Shown here piece after piece: positions 1-8,402 of a stretch of 64,000 bases of DNA. The notes under the pieces were generated by a model. The model made no database searches. It saw only the letters and a list, made by a program, of their open reading frames with translations, and was not told where the DNA came from. A program made the translations under genes and the position numbers. Numbering within the stretch: the stretch's first letter is position 1; every line of letters starts with the position of its first letter. The stretch lies in assembly GCF_900129765.1 (NCBI RefSeq), contig NZ_FQWU01000001.1:1178001-1242000 (forward strand), read 5' to 3'. This DNA comes from Massilia sp. CF038. GTDB lineage: Bacteria; Pseudomonadota; Gammaproteobacteria; Burkholderiales; Burkholderiaceae_D.

Positions 1-125
1 TCTATGTGGGTCTGTACATGTACAAAGGCTTGCACCTGACCGCGGTCCTGTACGGCATCTTCGTCATCATGGCAGTCATGGGATGGGTCACCTGGTATCG
101 CGCCGCCGGAAGCAAACACGCATGA
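1..125 (+). CDS. PnuC-family vitamin transporter, C-terminal fragment
   Basis: The window opens inside a gene. The frame starting at base 3 reads a hydrophobic tail (YVGLYMYKGLHLTAVLYGIF, then a second hydrophobic run ending in GWVTWYR) up to TGA at 123-125. A Y-V-x-x-Y-x-x-K-G-L-x-L-T-A segment followed by a last membrane helix and a short basic tail is typical of the PnuC family, inner-membrane facilitators for nicotinamide riboside or, in the PnuT branch, thiamine. The stop overlaps the start of the next gene (ATGA), so the two are probably co-translated. The TPP-riboswitch receptor facing them raises the chance that this is PnuT, but substrate residues lie outside the window. Confidence 0.75.
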   Translation, partial: YVGLYMYKGLHLTAVLYGIFVIMAVMGWVTWYRAAGSKHA

Positions 126-640
126 ATCAGCCTCTGCGCATCGCCATCCTGGGCGCCGAATCGTCCGGCAAATCAACCCTGGCTGCCGCCCTGGCAAGCC
201 ACTATGAGACAGTCTGGGTCCCGGAATACTTACGTGAGTTTGTGGACACCCGCGGCCGCGTGCCCGAGGAGAGCGACCAGTATCCGATCGCGCGTACGCA
301 AATGACGCGCGAAGATGAAGCAGCGGCGAAGGCCTCGCGCTTTCTGTTCTGCGACACAACACCGCTCATGACGGCACTGTACAGCCGTTGGTACTGGGGC
401 AGGGTGGATGCGCAGCTGGCACTGCTTGAGCGCCGCCACGACTATGCATTTACCTTGGTGACCGCGCCCGACAGTCCGTGGGAAGCGGACGGTCTGCAGC
501 GCGAATCGGAAGAAGTGCGCCAGACCATTCACGAGCAAGTGCTGCAGATGCTGGTCGAGCGCGATATACCTTATTTGCTGGTCACGGGCAGCCTGCCGCA
601 GCGCATGCTGCAGGCCGTCCGCTACATCAATCCCGTTTAA
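122..640 (+). CDS. NadR-like AAA-type nucleotide/vitamin kinase
   Basis: The protein has 172 residues when started at the ATG at 122, which overlaps the stop of the upstream transporter gene. It opens with a P-loop at residues 11-19 (GAESSGKST) as in the ribosylnicotinamide-kinase domain of NadR, and its length fits a stand-alone kinase domain without the nucleotidyltransferase or DNA-binding parts. Such kinases phosphorylate an imported nucleoside or vitamin and trap it in the cell, which matches the PnuC-type partner. Nicotinamide riboside is the textbook substrate. Thiamine is an alternative, inferred only from the TPP riboswitch on the facing gene. The 3' end overlaps the convergent receptor gene by 4 bp. 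Confidence 0.75.
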   Translation: MNQPLRIAILGAESSGKSTLAAALASHYETVWVPEYLREFVDTRGRVPEESDQYPIARTQMTREDEAAAKASRFLFCDTTPLMTALYSRWYWGRVDAQLALLERRHDYAFTLVTAPDSPWEADGLQRESEEVRQTIHEQVLQMLVERDIPYLLVTGSLPQRMLQAVRYINPV

Positions 641-2748
641 AAGTCGAACTGCGCCGATACGCGGAACGTGCGCGGGGCGCCCGGGAACAGGTAACCGCCC
701 ACTTCCGGAGTTACATCGCGCCAGTAGAACTTGTCGGTCACGTTGTCAACCGTCGCGCGGATGATGGTCTTCAAGCCGCCCATATGCATCGCGTAGGCAC
801 CGCCCAGGTCAAACAGATGGTAGCCCGGCACGAAGGTCGCATTCTGCACGTCGAAGGCTTTCTTGCCGCTGTAATGCCAGGCCCCGTTGAATTTCAGGCC
901 CGCCACTGACGGTACTGCGTACTCCAGCGCGGCGGTGGATTTGAACGCTGGTACATTCGTGGTGCGCTTGCCGTCGACATCCGCATTGCCCGTGCCTTGC
1001 TGCTGCATGTGCAGGGCCAGCAGCGACAGGTTGTACTTCAGATTGGTCGTTGCATTGCCTTGCGCGCCCAGTTCAATGCCGCGGTGGGTCTGTTCGCCCG
1101 AACGGACGAAGTAGTTTGCCGCGTTGATGTACTCGAGTCCCTTCTTGATCTGGAACAGCGAGCCCGAGACCGTCATGCTGTTGTTGACGATGCCTTTGAC
1201 GCCAATTTCGATTTCTTTCGATCGGCTGGGCGCCAGTACCTCAAACTGATTCTCGGTCTTTTTAGGCGCTTCGCCGCCGTGTTCCATGCCGTGTGTCGCT
1301 GTGGCGTACACCATCCAGTCGGCCGTCGGTGTGTACACCAGCGAAGCGCTTGGCAGCGTGAAGCTGGTGTCGAGTGCTTCCACACCAAGAACATCGCGCT
1401 TGATCTGCACCTGGCGTACACCAGCATGCAGTTTGAATTCCGGCGACAAGGTCAAAATGTCCTGCACGATCAGGGCACGCTCACGGTCATGGCGCTGTTC
1501 CAGAATCGGGCCAGTCGACGGATTGTTTGGCGCAGGCGGCACGATGACATTCTTGTAGATGTTGCTGGAACCAGCGTAATCGTAGACGTAGTCACCGAAG
1601 TAGTCGCTGCGCGTCTGCTCGGTCAGGCCCAGTGTCAGCTCGTGTTTGACGCTTCCGGTGGCAAACTTGCCGTTCAACAGTGCCTGGGTGCCAAATGGGT
1701 TCTTGCGCTCACCCACGCTCTGGTAGTCGTACACGTCGTAGTCGCCATTCGAGCAGAAGCCCGGATAGAAGCCGTCACCCTCGTTGCTGCAGCCGTAAGG
1801 GAAGGCGGTGTAGTCGTCGCGCTTGAAGTTGTGCTTGTTGGCCGCGAGGGTGGCGCGCCAGTCGTCATTGAGGCTGTATTCGAAGCGCAGGCCGATATTG
1901 CTGGTCCAGGTTTCCACCGGCTTGGTCCACGGCTGCGCGTTCAGCAGCATGGTGCGCGATACGCCGGTGGGGAGTTCAACGCCGCGAATCAGCTGGTAGC
2001 CGGGTGCCGTGATTTGCGATTTGTGCTGGTAGTCCATGTCGAGCTGCACCAGCGCCTGCGGCGAAATCTGCCAGTCCAGTGCACCCGAGACGAACTGGCG
2101 TTCGCCGTCCGCGCCCTTGACATAAGAACGCAGGTTTTCGGCAGCGGCATTGAAGCGGTAGCCGAAGCGGCGGTCGTCCATGCGGCCGCCCAGGTCCATG
2201 GCGCCGTACACGGTGCCGCGCTCGCGCGCTTCCAGCGTGACCGAACGTAGTGGCGTATTGGTCGGACGCTTGACCGCGTAATTAATCAGGCCACCTGGCG
2301 TGGTCACGCCTGCCTGCAGGCCGGCCAGACCCTTGAGGATCTCGATCCTTTCCTTGTTCTCGAGCGGGATCTGGGCGTCGCCCGAGATGGCAATGCCGTC
2401 CTTGCGGTAGCTGCTGGCGTTCGACAGCATGAAGCCGCGGATCGAAAACATCTCAGCGTAGCCCACGGCATTGTACGAATCGCTCACGCTCGCATCGTAT
2501 TGCATTGCGTCCGTCGTGCTGCGGATCCCCAGGTCGGCCATCTGCTCGCGCCCAATTGCCACCACCGAAAACGGCGTTTGCATCAGCGGCGTTTCACCAA
2601 AGCCACCGACGCTGGCGCGGTCGGTCACGGCCCATTTGCTGGCCGTAACGACGATTTCGGGCATGGACTCATTGGTACTCTGGGCGTGTGCGTGCAGGGC
2701 GAACGCCTGCATCAGGGACAGGGCGATGACGGTGTGCTTCAGTTTCAT
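637..2748 (-). CDS. TonB-dependent outer-membrane receptor under TPP-riboswitch control
   Basis: The 703-residue protein has a signal peptide (about 1-22, ending AHAQ), a TonB-box-like EIVVTA near residue 31, a plug domain with the IRGF and VTTPGGLINY motifs (about 100-160), and a long beta-barrel ending in a terminal phenylalanine (QFDF). By sequence it resembles ferrisiderophore receptors. The leader, however, carries a TPP riboswitch, and TonB receptors with such leaders are known as candidate thiamine transporters. The likely role is therefore energised uptake of thiamine or a precursor, with passage across the inner membrane perhaps by the facing PnuC-family protein. The ATG at 2748 has only a weak Shine-Dalgarno, consistent with regulated translation. 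Confidence 0.85.
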   Translation of the reverse strand: MKLKHTVIALSLMQAFALHAHAQSTNESMPEIVVTASKWAVTDRASVGGFGETPLMQTPFSVVAIGREQMADLGIRSTTDAMQYDASVSDSYNAVGYAEMFSIRGFMLSNASSYRKDGIAISGDAQIPLENKERIEILKGLAGLQAGVTTPGGLINYAVKRPTNTPLRSVTLEARERGTVYGAMDLGGRMDDRRFGYRFNAAAENLRSYVKGADGERQFVSGALDWQISPQALVQLDMDYQHKSQITAPGYQLIRGVELPTGVSRTMLLNAQPWTKPVETWTSNIGLRFEYSLNDDWRATLAANKHNFKRDDYTAFPYGCSNEGDGFYPGFCSNGDYDVYDYQSVGERKNPFGTQALLNGKFATGSVKHELTLGLTEQTRSDYFGDYVYDYAGSSNIYKNVIVPPAPNNPSTGPILEQRHDRERALIVQDILTLSPEFKLHAGVRQVQIKRDVLGVEALDTSFTLPSASLVYTPTADWMVYATATHGMEHGGEAPKKTENQFEVLAPSRSKEIEIGVKGIVNNSMTVSGSLFQIKKGLEYINAANYFVRSGEQTHRGIELGAQGNATTNLKYNLSLLALHMQQQGTGNADVDGKRTTNVPAFKSTAALEYAVPSVAGLKFNGAWHYSGKKAFDVQNATFVPGYHLFDLGGAYAMHMGGLKTIIRATVDNVTDKFYWRDVTPEVGGYLFPGAPRTFRVSAQFDF

Positions 2749-2844
2749 AGTGTGCTCGTGTTACGCACGGACGTGCCGATGCGTTGCTTATCAAAAAAAG
2801 CCGGAGCCAACGTGGGGGAGCATACAAAGGAGGGACCTACTTTG

Positions 2845-2923
2845 CGCTTTCCTTCGCTGGCATTATCCAGATCAGGTACGGAGGGTATCTCTCACCCGGA
2901 ACATTGTTCCAGGACCCCTAGCG
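2845..2923 (-). promoter_or_regulatory. TPP (THI-box) riboswitch
   Basis: On the minus strand this leader contains the near-invariant core CTGATCTGGATAATGCCAG followed by CGAAGGA, preceded by GGTGAGAGATACCC, which matches the TGAGA...ACCC element of the pyrimidine-sensing arm. The ends can pair (CGCT at 2923-2920 with AGCG at 2848-2845) to close helix P1. About 97 nt separate it from the receptor ATG; that stretch contains a run of seven U residues but no strong terminator stem was found, so translational control is at least as likely as termination. Binding of thiamine pyrophosphate should repress the receptor gene. Confidence 0.95.
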
Positions 2924-2930
2924 AATGCGG

Positions 2931-2939
2931 ATTTTAGCA
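2931..2939 (-). promoter_or_regulatory. Extended -10 promoter for the riboswitch leader
   Basis: The minus strand reads TGCTAAAAT, an extended -10 box (TGn-TAAAAT). Transcription would begin near 2924, just at the 5' base of riboswitch helix P1. No good -35 hexamer is visible at 17 bp, which is usual for extended -10 promoters. The position relative to the riboswitch is the main support. Confidence 0.5.
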
Positions 2940-3320
2940 CAAGACCAATTTCGGCTTGCCGCCGGTCCGGCAGCGCGGCCGGGCGCCGACCTGGGAGGGC
3001 CTTTTTTGGGCTCCACGCTTGCACCCGCGCGCAAGCACGCGATATCGCCGCTCTTACGCGAAAGCGGCACGATTTTCCACGCAGCGCAACGGCAAACGCA
3101 CGATACATCCGCGATTCGCCACGCGCGCTACACGAAAACGAACGATGCCCCGATTTCGCGGTCCAACCATGAACGAACACACCGTCGCAAAAAATCGTGA
3201 GGCGTGCGCGCTAAATCGTGAATAAATCGGGCCCTCGCGTAAGCGCTTCGTGCGTTGCCGCAGGCATGTCGTCTAAACGCGCACCGTATCGTGCGAATGC
3301 GCGCCATTTTGGAGAACACC
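2940..3320. other. Intergenic region without a recognised gene
   Basis: No convincing gene is seen here; the short open frames on both strands are arginine-rich and look like by-products of high GC. The nonamer AAATCGTGA occurs twice, at 3192-3200 and 3213-3221, exactly 21 bp apart (two helical turns), about 100 bp before the next gene. It could be a regulator site for that gene, but this is speculation. Confidence 0.4.
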
Positions 3321-4139
3321 GTGCGAAAACCTCACCCCGACGCCTTCGACGACGTCCCCATTTCTCACAAGCTGTACGTTCAGCTTGGCTACGCCGAAAT
3401 GTTCAGCAAGCAGGAGCGCTGGGAAGTCGTGGAAACGGCGGTCGAAGACTGGATGCGCCGCAACAAGCCAGGCGCCTGCGGCGAACCGCAATTCGCGGGA
3501 TATCAATGGAAGGGGTTATTTCTGCCGCATGGCACCGTCTTGCGCACCGTCTTCGGCGGCAAAAACCATCACTGCCACGTGGAGCAGGACCAGATCATGT
3601 ACGAGGGAAAGGCGCTCTCGCCCAACGGGTTTGTCAGCACGGTCGGCGGTATTCGGCGCAACGCCTGGAAAAGCATCTGGCTGCTTCTGCCAGACTGCAA
3701 GCACTGGCAGCTGGCCGATCACCTGCGCGTACGCAGGCCTGCGCCCGCACCGCGCCGAACCATGCATTCCGCGCGTCTTCCAACGCCGCCATCGAATACA
3801 GTCCCGCGTTCACGCCCGCTGGCGCCGGCTGCCCCCGCGACAGCGCCGCAGCACGAAGCTGCGCCCTACAAACCGCAACCCGCACCAGCGCGCGCTCCAG
3901 CGCTTGCGGCAATCCCGCCATGCAAGGTCGCAGCGCCAGTCCGCGCGCGTCACGGCCGCGGTAATCCGCTATTCGGATTTCCCCTGCCAGGCTGCTACCG
4001 CTGGCGCGATCAGAGACTCATTTCAAGTACCTTGCGCGTGACAGCCAGCGTCACGTCGCGTTTCTCGCCCAGCTTGACCATGCGATGTTTCTCCAGCACG
4101 GCCAGCACGGCCTCGATATCCTTCGCACCAAGACCATAA
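3321..4139 (+). CDS. Hypothetical protein with a conserved-looking N-terminal domain
   Basis: I do not recognise this family. The GTG at 3321 has a GGAG at suitable spacing (GGAGAACACC-GTG); an in-frame ATG at 3300 is the alternative. The first 150 residues look like a real folded domain (HKLYVQLGYAEMFSK, then WKGLFLPHGTVLRTVFGGK and WKSIWLLLPDCKHW). After that the chain is proline/alanine-rich. The last 43 residues or so read antisense through the end of the convergent alcohol dehydrogenase gene, so the natural C-terminus may have been lost by a frameshift, or the tail is unconstrained. Confidence 0.55.
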   Translation: MRKPHPDAFDDVPISHKLYVQLGYAEMFSKQERWEVVETAVEDWMRRNKPGACGEPQFAGYQWKGLFLPHGTVLRTVFGGKNHHCHVEQDQIMYEGKALSPNGFVSTVGGIRRNAWKSIWLLLPDCKHWQLADHLRVRRPAPAPRRTMHSARLPTPPSNTVPRSRPLAPAAPATAPQHEAAPYKPQPAPARAPALAAIPPCKVAAPVRARHGRGNPLFGFPLPGCYRWRDQRLISSTLRVTASVTSRFSPSLTMRCFSSTASTASISFAPRP

Positions 4140-5167
4140 TCGCCCAGGCGGGTTTTTACGCCCATCTGCTCGAAGAATTCTTCCATGCGCGTGATGGCGG
4201 CCTCGATGCGGGTATCTTCATCGCCACCGGTCAGGAGCCAGACGCGTTCCGCGAACTGCAGCAGTTTGTCGCGCTTGCCTTCCTTGCGCGCGCGCAGCAT
4301 GCTTGGCATGACGATCGCCAGGGTCTGCGCATGATCGAGGTTGTACAGTGCGGTCAGCTCGTGGCCCACCATGTGGGTGGCCCAGTCCTGCGGCACGCCC
4401 GCACCAATCAAGCCATTCAGCGCCATGGTCGCCGTCCACATGACGTTGGCGCGCACGCTGTAGTCATCCGGATTGGCCAGTGCTTCCGGTCCTTCTTCGA
4501 TCAAGGTCAGCAGCAGACCCTCGGCAAAACGGTCCTGCACTTTGGCGCCGACCGGGTACGTCATGTACTGCTCCATCACGTGGGCAAAGGCGTCAACCAC
4601 GCCGTTGCCGACCTGGCGTACTGGCAGAGAGTACGTCTTGGATGGATCGAGAATGGCAAATTTCGGATATACCTGGCGGCTCATGAAGGCAAACTTTTCC
4701 TGCGTCGCCTTTTTGGTGACCACGCTGGCGGCGTTCATTTCCGAGCCGGTGGCCGGCAGCGTCAGGATCGCGCCAAACGGCATTGCACGGCTCACGTTGG
4801 CGCCATGCTTTTCAAGGATGGTCCATGGGTCGTCGTCCAGCAGCGCGCCGGCCGCGATGAATTTGGTGCCGTCGATGACGGAGCCGCCGCCCACCGCCAG
4901 CAGGAAGTCGATTTTTTCAGCCTTCACCTGCGCGATCGCGCGCATCAGCGTTTCGTAGCTCGGGTTGGGCTCGATGCCGGCAAATTCCGTCACCGTGTGG
5001 CCAGCCAGTGCCGCCTGCACCTCGCCATACACGCCGTTCTGCTTGATGCTGCCGCCGCCGTACACCAGCAGCACGCGCGCATCGGCGGGGATCAATTTGG
5101 ACAGCGAAGCGATCTGGCCCTCGCCGAACAGGATATTGGTCGGATTGTAGAAGTCGAAATTGAGCAC
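4010..5167 (-). CDS. Iron-containing alcohol dehydrogenase
   Basis: The protein has 385 residues, the usual length of group III Fe-dependent alcohol dehydrogenases (YqhD/butanol-dehydrogenase type). It starts NFDFYNPTNILFGEG, typical of YqhD-like members, has the nucleotide-binding GGGSVIDGTK at about residues 96-105, and the metal-ligand region DAFAHVMEQ followed by HMVGHELTALYNLDHAQ. It should catalyse NAD(P)H-linked reduction of aldehydes in the cytosol, often as aldehyde detoxification. It is transcribed alone, divergently from the tautomerase gene. Confidence 0.92.
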   Translation of the reverse strand: MLNFDFYNPTNILFGEGQIASLSKLIPADARVLLVYGGGSIKQNGVYGEVQAALAGHTVTEFAGIEPNPSYETLMRAIAQVKAEKIDFLLAVGGGSVIDGTKFIAAGALLDDDPWTILEKHGANVSRAMPFGAILTLPATGSEMNAASVVTKKATQEKFAFMSRQVYPKFAILDPSKTYSLPVRQVGNGVVDAFAHVMEQYMTYPVGAKVQDRFAEGLLLTLIEEGPEALANPDDYSVRANVMWTATMALNGLIGAGVPQDWATHMVGHELTALYNLDHAQTLAIVMPSMLRARKEGKRDKLLQFAERVWLLTGGDEDTRIEAAITRMEEFFEQMGVKTRLGDYGLGAKDIEAVLAVLEKHRMVKLGEKRDVTLAVTRKVLEMSL

Positions 5168-5281
5168 GATTATTCCTCACGGTGGCATGACGGCAATCGA
5201 CAATTATCGCTCAATCGCACTTTTTCTGCCGGCGCCCGGTTCTGCTATTCTGGACCGATTCCACTGGCCCAAGGAGCCGCT

Positions 5282-5662
5282 ATGCCACTCGTCACGATTA
5301 CCGTTCGCAAACCGAAAACGGCAGCGTTCAAATCCGCCGTTCTGGACGCCGTCCACGGCGCGCTGGTCGCCTCCGGCGTGCCCCAGACCGACAAGTTCCA
5401 CCGCGTCCTGGAGCTCGACGGCGACGACTTCCGCTACGACGCCAGTTATCCCGACGTGGCCGGTGGGCGCACGGACGATTTTGTGCTGATCGAAATCCTG
5501 TGGTCGGCCGGACGCAGCGTCAAGGTCAAGAAGGCCATGCTGGCCGATCTGATGTCACGCCTGGCCCAGGCCGGATTTGATACCGAAAACGTGATGGTGG
5601 CCTTCAAAGAGACCACCTGGGAAAACTGGTCGTTTGCCGGTGGCCGCCTGATTCACACCTGA
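5282..5662 (+). CDS. Tautomerase-superfamily protein
   Basis: This is a 126-residue protein with a strong ribosome site (AAGGAGCCGCT-ATG). It begins MPLVTITVRK, so after methionine removal it has the N-terminal proline that serves as catalytic base in 4-oxalocrotonate tautomerase/MIF-like enzymes. The length and the motif TENVMVAFKETTWENWSFA fit the longer two-repeat tautomerases. The substrate is unknown. It is divergent from the Fe-alcohol dehydrogenase, and its 3' end overlaps the convergent SRPBCC gene by 10 bp. Confidence 0.88.
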   Translation: MPLVTITVRKPKTAAFKSAVLDAVHGALVASGVPQTDKFHRVLELDGDDFRYDASYPDVAGGRTDDFVLIEILWSAGRSVKVKKAMLADLMSRLAQAGFDTENVMVAFKETTWENWSFAGGRLIHT

Positions 5663-6189
5663 GGCGCTTTTTCCGCTGCTGCCTTCATGCCGGCCAGGCC
5701 TTTTTCAAAGTCTGGCCCGATCATCTTGTCCATGTCCACGAACACGGCCATGATTTTGCTGATGAACGGCATCGGGCCCTTCATGTTCCAGGTGACCTTG
5801 GTGGCGTCGCCCTCCGGCGTCAGGGTGAACTCGGTCATGTTGTTGGACTCAACCGGGTCCTTGAAGTCCAGCTTGATCAGCGCCGATGCCGGCTGCACCT
5901 CGACCACTTCCATGCGGCCCTGGCCCACCTTGCTGTCGCCTTTCCAGCCGTACACGGCACCTTTACCACTGGCAGGTCCCTCGAAGGTGCGCACCATCTT
6001 GGGATCGAGCGTTTCCCAGTACGACCATTGGGCCCAGTTGTGGAAGTCCGCGATGAGCGGCATGATTTTGTCGGGCGGCGCCTTGATCGTGATGGTGCGG
6101 GTGACCGCAAATTCGTTCGGCTTGGTGGTGGCCAGTCCCAGCACAATGGCGACAACCGCCAGCAGGCCAATGGCAATTTTTTTCAGCAT
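5653..6189 (-). CDS. SRPBCC-family (START-like) protein with N-terminal membrane anchor
   Basis: The ATG at 6189 follows AAGGGGAAATC and gives 178 residues. The N-terminus (MLKKIAIGLLAVVAIVLGLA) is a signal anchor or signal peptide. The rest is a polyketide-cyclase/SRPBCC fold: TITIKAPPDKIMPLIADFHNWAQW at the start, then EFTLTPEGDATKVTWNM, and the long C-terminal helix that closes the ligand cavity (FVDMDKMIGPDFEKGLAGMK). These proteins bind hydrophobic ligands; no specific ligand can be named. Confidence 0.85.
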   Translation of the reverse strand: MLKKIAIGLLAVVAIVLGLATTKPNEFAVTRTITIKAPPDKIMPLIADFHNWAQWSYWETLDPKMVRTFEGPASGKGAVYGWKGDSKVGQGRMEVVEVQPASALIKLDFKDPVESNNMTEFTLTPEGDATKVTWNMKGPMPFISKIMAVFVDMDKMIGPDFEKGLAGMKAAAEKAPQV

Positions 6190-6310
6190 GATTTCCCCTT
6201 GATTTCGTTTTATTGTTGCGGCGCTGCGCCGGTGTGACAAGACTAGCATGGTGCGTGCGTCCTGTTCCACCTGAATCAGCCATAATTCTCCGACATCAAC
6301 CAAGCGGGGC

Positions 6311-7027
6311 ATGCAGATGGAATACGCACTGTATTACTGGCCGAGCATCCAGGGCCGCGGGGAGTTTGTCCGGCTTGCGCTGGAAGAGGCGGGCGCCGCG
6401 TATGTCGATGTGGCGCGTCAAAAAAAAGGCATGGATGCCTTGATGGCCGCCATGGATGCCAGCGCCACGCCGCCGTTCGCGCCACCGTTTCTCAAGGCGG
6501 ATGAACTGATGATTGCGCAAACGGCCAACATTCTGCTGTTCCTGGGAGCGCGCCATGGCCTCGCGCCACGGGCCGAAGCAGGGCGGCTGTGGGCCCACCA
6601 GCTGCAGCTGACCATTGCAGACTTTATCAACGAAGTGCACGACACCCACCATCCCGTGGGCGTATCGCTGTACTACGAAGACCAGAAAAAGGAAGCCAAG
6701 CGGCGCAGCGCCGGCTTCATTGCCGAGCGCATCCCCAAGTTCCTGGGCTACTTCGAACAGGTCCTGCAAAATAACGACAAGCGCGGCGGCTTTGCGGTCG
6801 GTGCGCGCCTGTCTTACGTGGACCTGTCCCTGTTCCAGGTGATGGAAGGCTTGCGTTACGCCTTTCCCAAAGCGATGGCACGCATGGTGCCGCGCTACCC
6901 GGCCCTGATCGCCGTGCACGGCATGGTGGCCGAGCGTCCCAACATTGCCGCCTATCTGAATTCAAAGCGCCGGATCGCCTTCAACGAAGAAGGCATCTTC
7001 CGCCACTATCCCGAGCTGGACGGCTAG
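6311..7027 (+). CDS. Glutathione S-transferase family protein
   Basis: The 238-residue protein begins with the thioredoxin-like GST domain (YALYYWPSIQGRGEFVRLALEEAG), in which the tyrosines near residues 5-8 are candidates for the glutathione-activating residue as in alpha/mu/pi-class GSTs. An all-helical C-terminal domain follows (LSYVDLSLFQVMEGL is the usual helix-6 N-capping region, with S-x-x-D). It would conjugate glutathione to electrophiles. Starts at 6311 or 6317 are both possible. It is single and divergent from the SRPBCC gene. Confidence 0.88.
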   Translation: MQMEYALYYWPSIQGRGEFVRLALEEAGAAYVDVARQKKGMDALMAAMDASATPPFAPPFLKADELMIAQTANILLFLGARHGLAPRAEAGRLWAHQLQLTIADFINEVHDTHHPVGVSLYYEDQKKEAKRRSAGFIAERIPKFLGYFEQVLQNNDKRGGFAVGARLSYVDLSLFQVMEGLRYAFPKAMARMVPRYPALIAVHGMVAERPNIAAYLNSKRRIAFNEEGIFRHYPELDG

Positions 7028-7053
7028 GCCGCCCTCGATCCCGTGGCGCCCGG

Positions 7054-8256
7054 TCAGTGCGCCAGTGCTGCGCCGGTGTGCGGCGCTGCGACAACGCCGT
7101 CGCGGCGGTCGAGCCAGCCGGCCAGGGTGGTCAGCGCCAGTGCGCCCAGCACCACGATGGCGCCAATCCAGGGCGTGGCCATCAAGCCCAGGTGCGTTAC
7201 CACCAGGCCGCCACCCCAGGCACCGCCCGCAATGCCCACATTGAAGGCGGCAATGTTCAAGCCGGACGCCACGTCGACTGCATGCGGCGTATCCCGTTCG
7301 GCGCGCTGCACCACATACACTTGCAGGCCCGGCACATTGCCAAACGCCACAGCACCCCACAGCAGCACGGTCAACAGCGCCAGCCACATATGGGACGCGG
7401 TCAGGCTGAACGCAAACAGCACCACCGCGAGCAGTGCAAACACGATTTGCAAGGCACGCACCGGACCTTTGCGGTCGGCCAGCTTGCCGCCCCAGATATT
7501 GCCGACGGCAACAGAGAGACCGTAGACCAGCATCACCAGACTGACGCTGCCAGCCGAAAAGCCCGATACTTCCTGCAGAATCGGCGCCAGATAGGTGAAG
7601 GCAATAAAGGTACCGCCGTAGCCAAGGGTGGTCATGGCATACACCAGCAGCAGACGCGGCTGGCGCAGCACCGCAAGCTGGGTGAGCAAGCTCGACGGTT
7701 TGCTCATGGGAATGTCGTTCGGCACCAGAATCGCGCTGCCGACAATGGCGATCACGCCCAGCAGCGATACCGCCAGGAAGGTAGCCTGCCAGCCGAATTG
7801 CTGGCCGATAAAGGTTCCCAGCGGCACACCCGTGACCAGCGCCACCGTCAGGCCAGTGAACATCATTGCAATCGCACTGGCGGCCTTTTCTTTCGACACC
7901 AGACCGGTGGCAATGGTCGAGCCAATCGAGAAGAAGACACCGTGCGCCAGTCCGGTCAGCACACGCGCTGTCATGAGCGAGGCGTAGCCTGGCGCCATCC
8001 ATGCCAGCAGATTGCCCAGCGTGAACAGGACCATCAAGCCCAGCAGCAAATGCTTGCGTTTGACCCTGCCCGTCAGCGCCGTCAGAACGGGCGCGCCGAC
8101 GGCCACACCGAGGGCATACAAGCTCACCAGCAAGCCGGCGGAGGGCACGGATACATCGAGGCTCGTGGCGATCGTCGGAATCAAACCGACAATCACGAAT
8201 TCGGTGGTGCCGATGGCAAAGGCGCTTAAGGCAAGCGCCCACAAGGCGAGTGGCAT
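7054..8256 (-). CDS. MFS transporter, DHA1-type exporter
   Basis: Starting at the ATG at 8256 (GGAG 7 nt upstream) the protein has 400 residues and about 12 hydrophobic segments, the standard MFS size. It opens ALWALALSAFAIGTTEFVIVGL, the signature of the AraJ/YdhP/sugar-efflux branch, and has the loop 2-3 motif at about residues 55-75 (GAPVLTALTGRVKRK). Proton-driven efflux of small molecules is likely. It is divergent from a LysR regulator across a palindrome, so it is probably that regulator's target. Confidence 0.9.
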   Translation of the reverse strand: MPLALWALALSAFAIGTTEFVIVGLIPTIATSLDVSVPSAGLLVSLYALGVAVGAPVLTALTGRVKRKHLLLGLMVLFTLGNLLAWMAPGYASLMTARVLTGLAHGVFFSIGSTIATGLVSKEKAASAIAMMFTGLTVALVTGVPLGTFIGQQFGWQATFLAVSLLGVIAIVGSAILVPNDIPMSKPSSLLTQLAVLRQPRLLLVYAMTTLGYGGTFIAFTYLAPILQEVSGFSAGSVSLVMLVYGLSVAVGNIWGGKLADRKGPVRALQIVFALLAVVLFAFSLTASHMWLALLTVLLWGAVAFGNVPGLQVYVVQRAERDTPHAVDVASGLNIAAFNVGIAGGAWGGGLVVTHLGLMATPWIGAIVVLGALALTTLAGWLDRRDGVVAAPHTGAALAH

Positions 8257-8342
8257 AATATTCTCCAGGTGAAAGTTTTTTCGATACGTGGCATTGTGAG
8301 CTGCAATAGAGCAAAGAAAAATCCGGGAACAAGCACTACACT

Positions 8343-8359
8343 TGTGACTGCGAGTCACA
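8343..8359. promoter_or_regulatory. Candidate LysR operator palindrome
   Basis: TGTGACT-GCG-AGTCACA is a perfect 7+7 bp inverted repeat in the divergent MFS/LysR promoter region, 43 bp before the LysR start codon. LysR regulators bind interrupted dyads with a T-N11-A core in such positions; here T and A are the outer bases of the dyad, with a longer spacing. Confidence 0.55.
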
Positions 8360-8402
8360 TATCAAAGCCGTGTAAGATCATGTTTTTGCGTAGGAGGCAG
8401 CA

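Noticed and set aside
2760-2840. Intrinsic terminator as the riboswitch expression platform
   Set aside because: A run of seven U residues is present, but no stable GC stem could be built directly before it by eye. Translational control is kept open.
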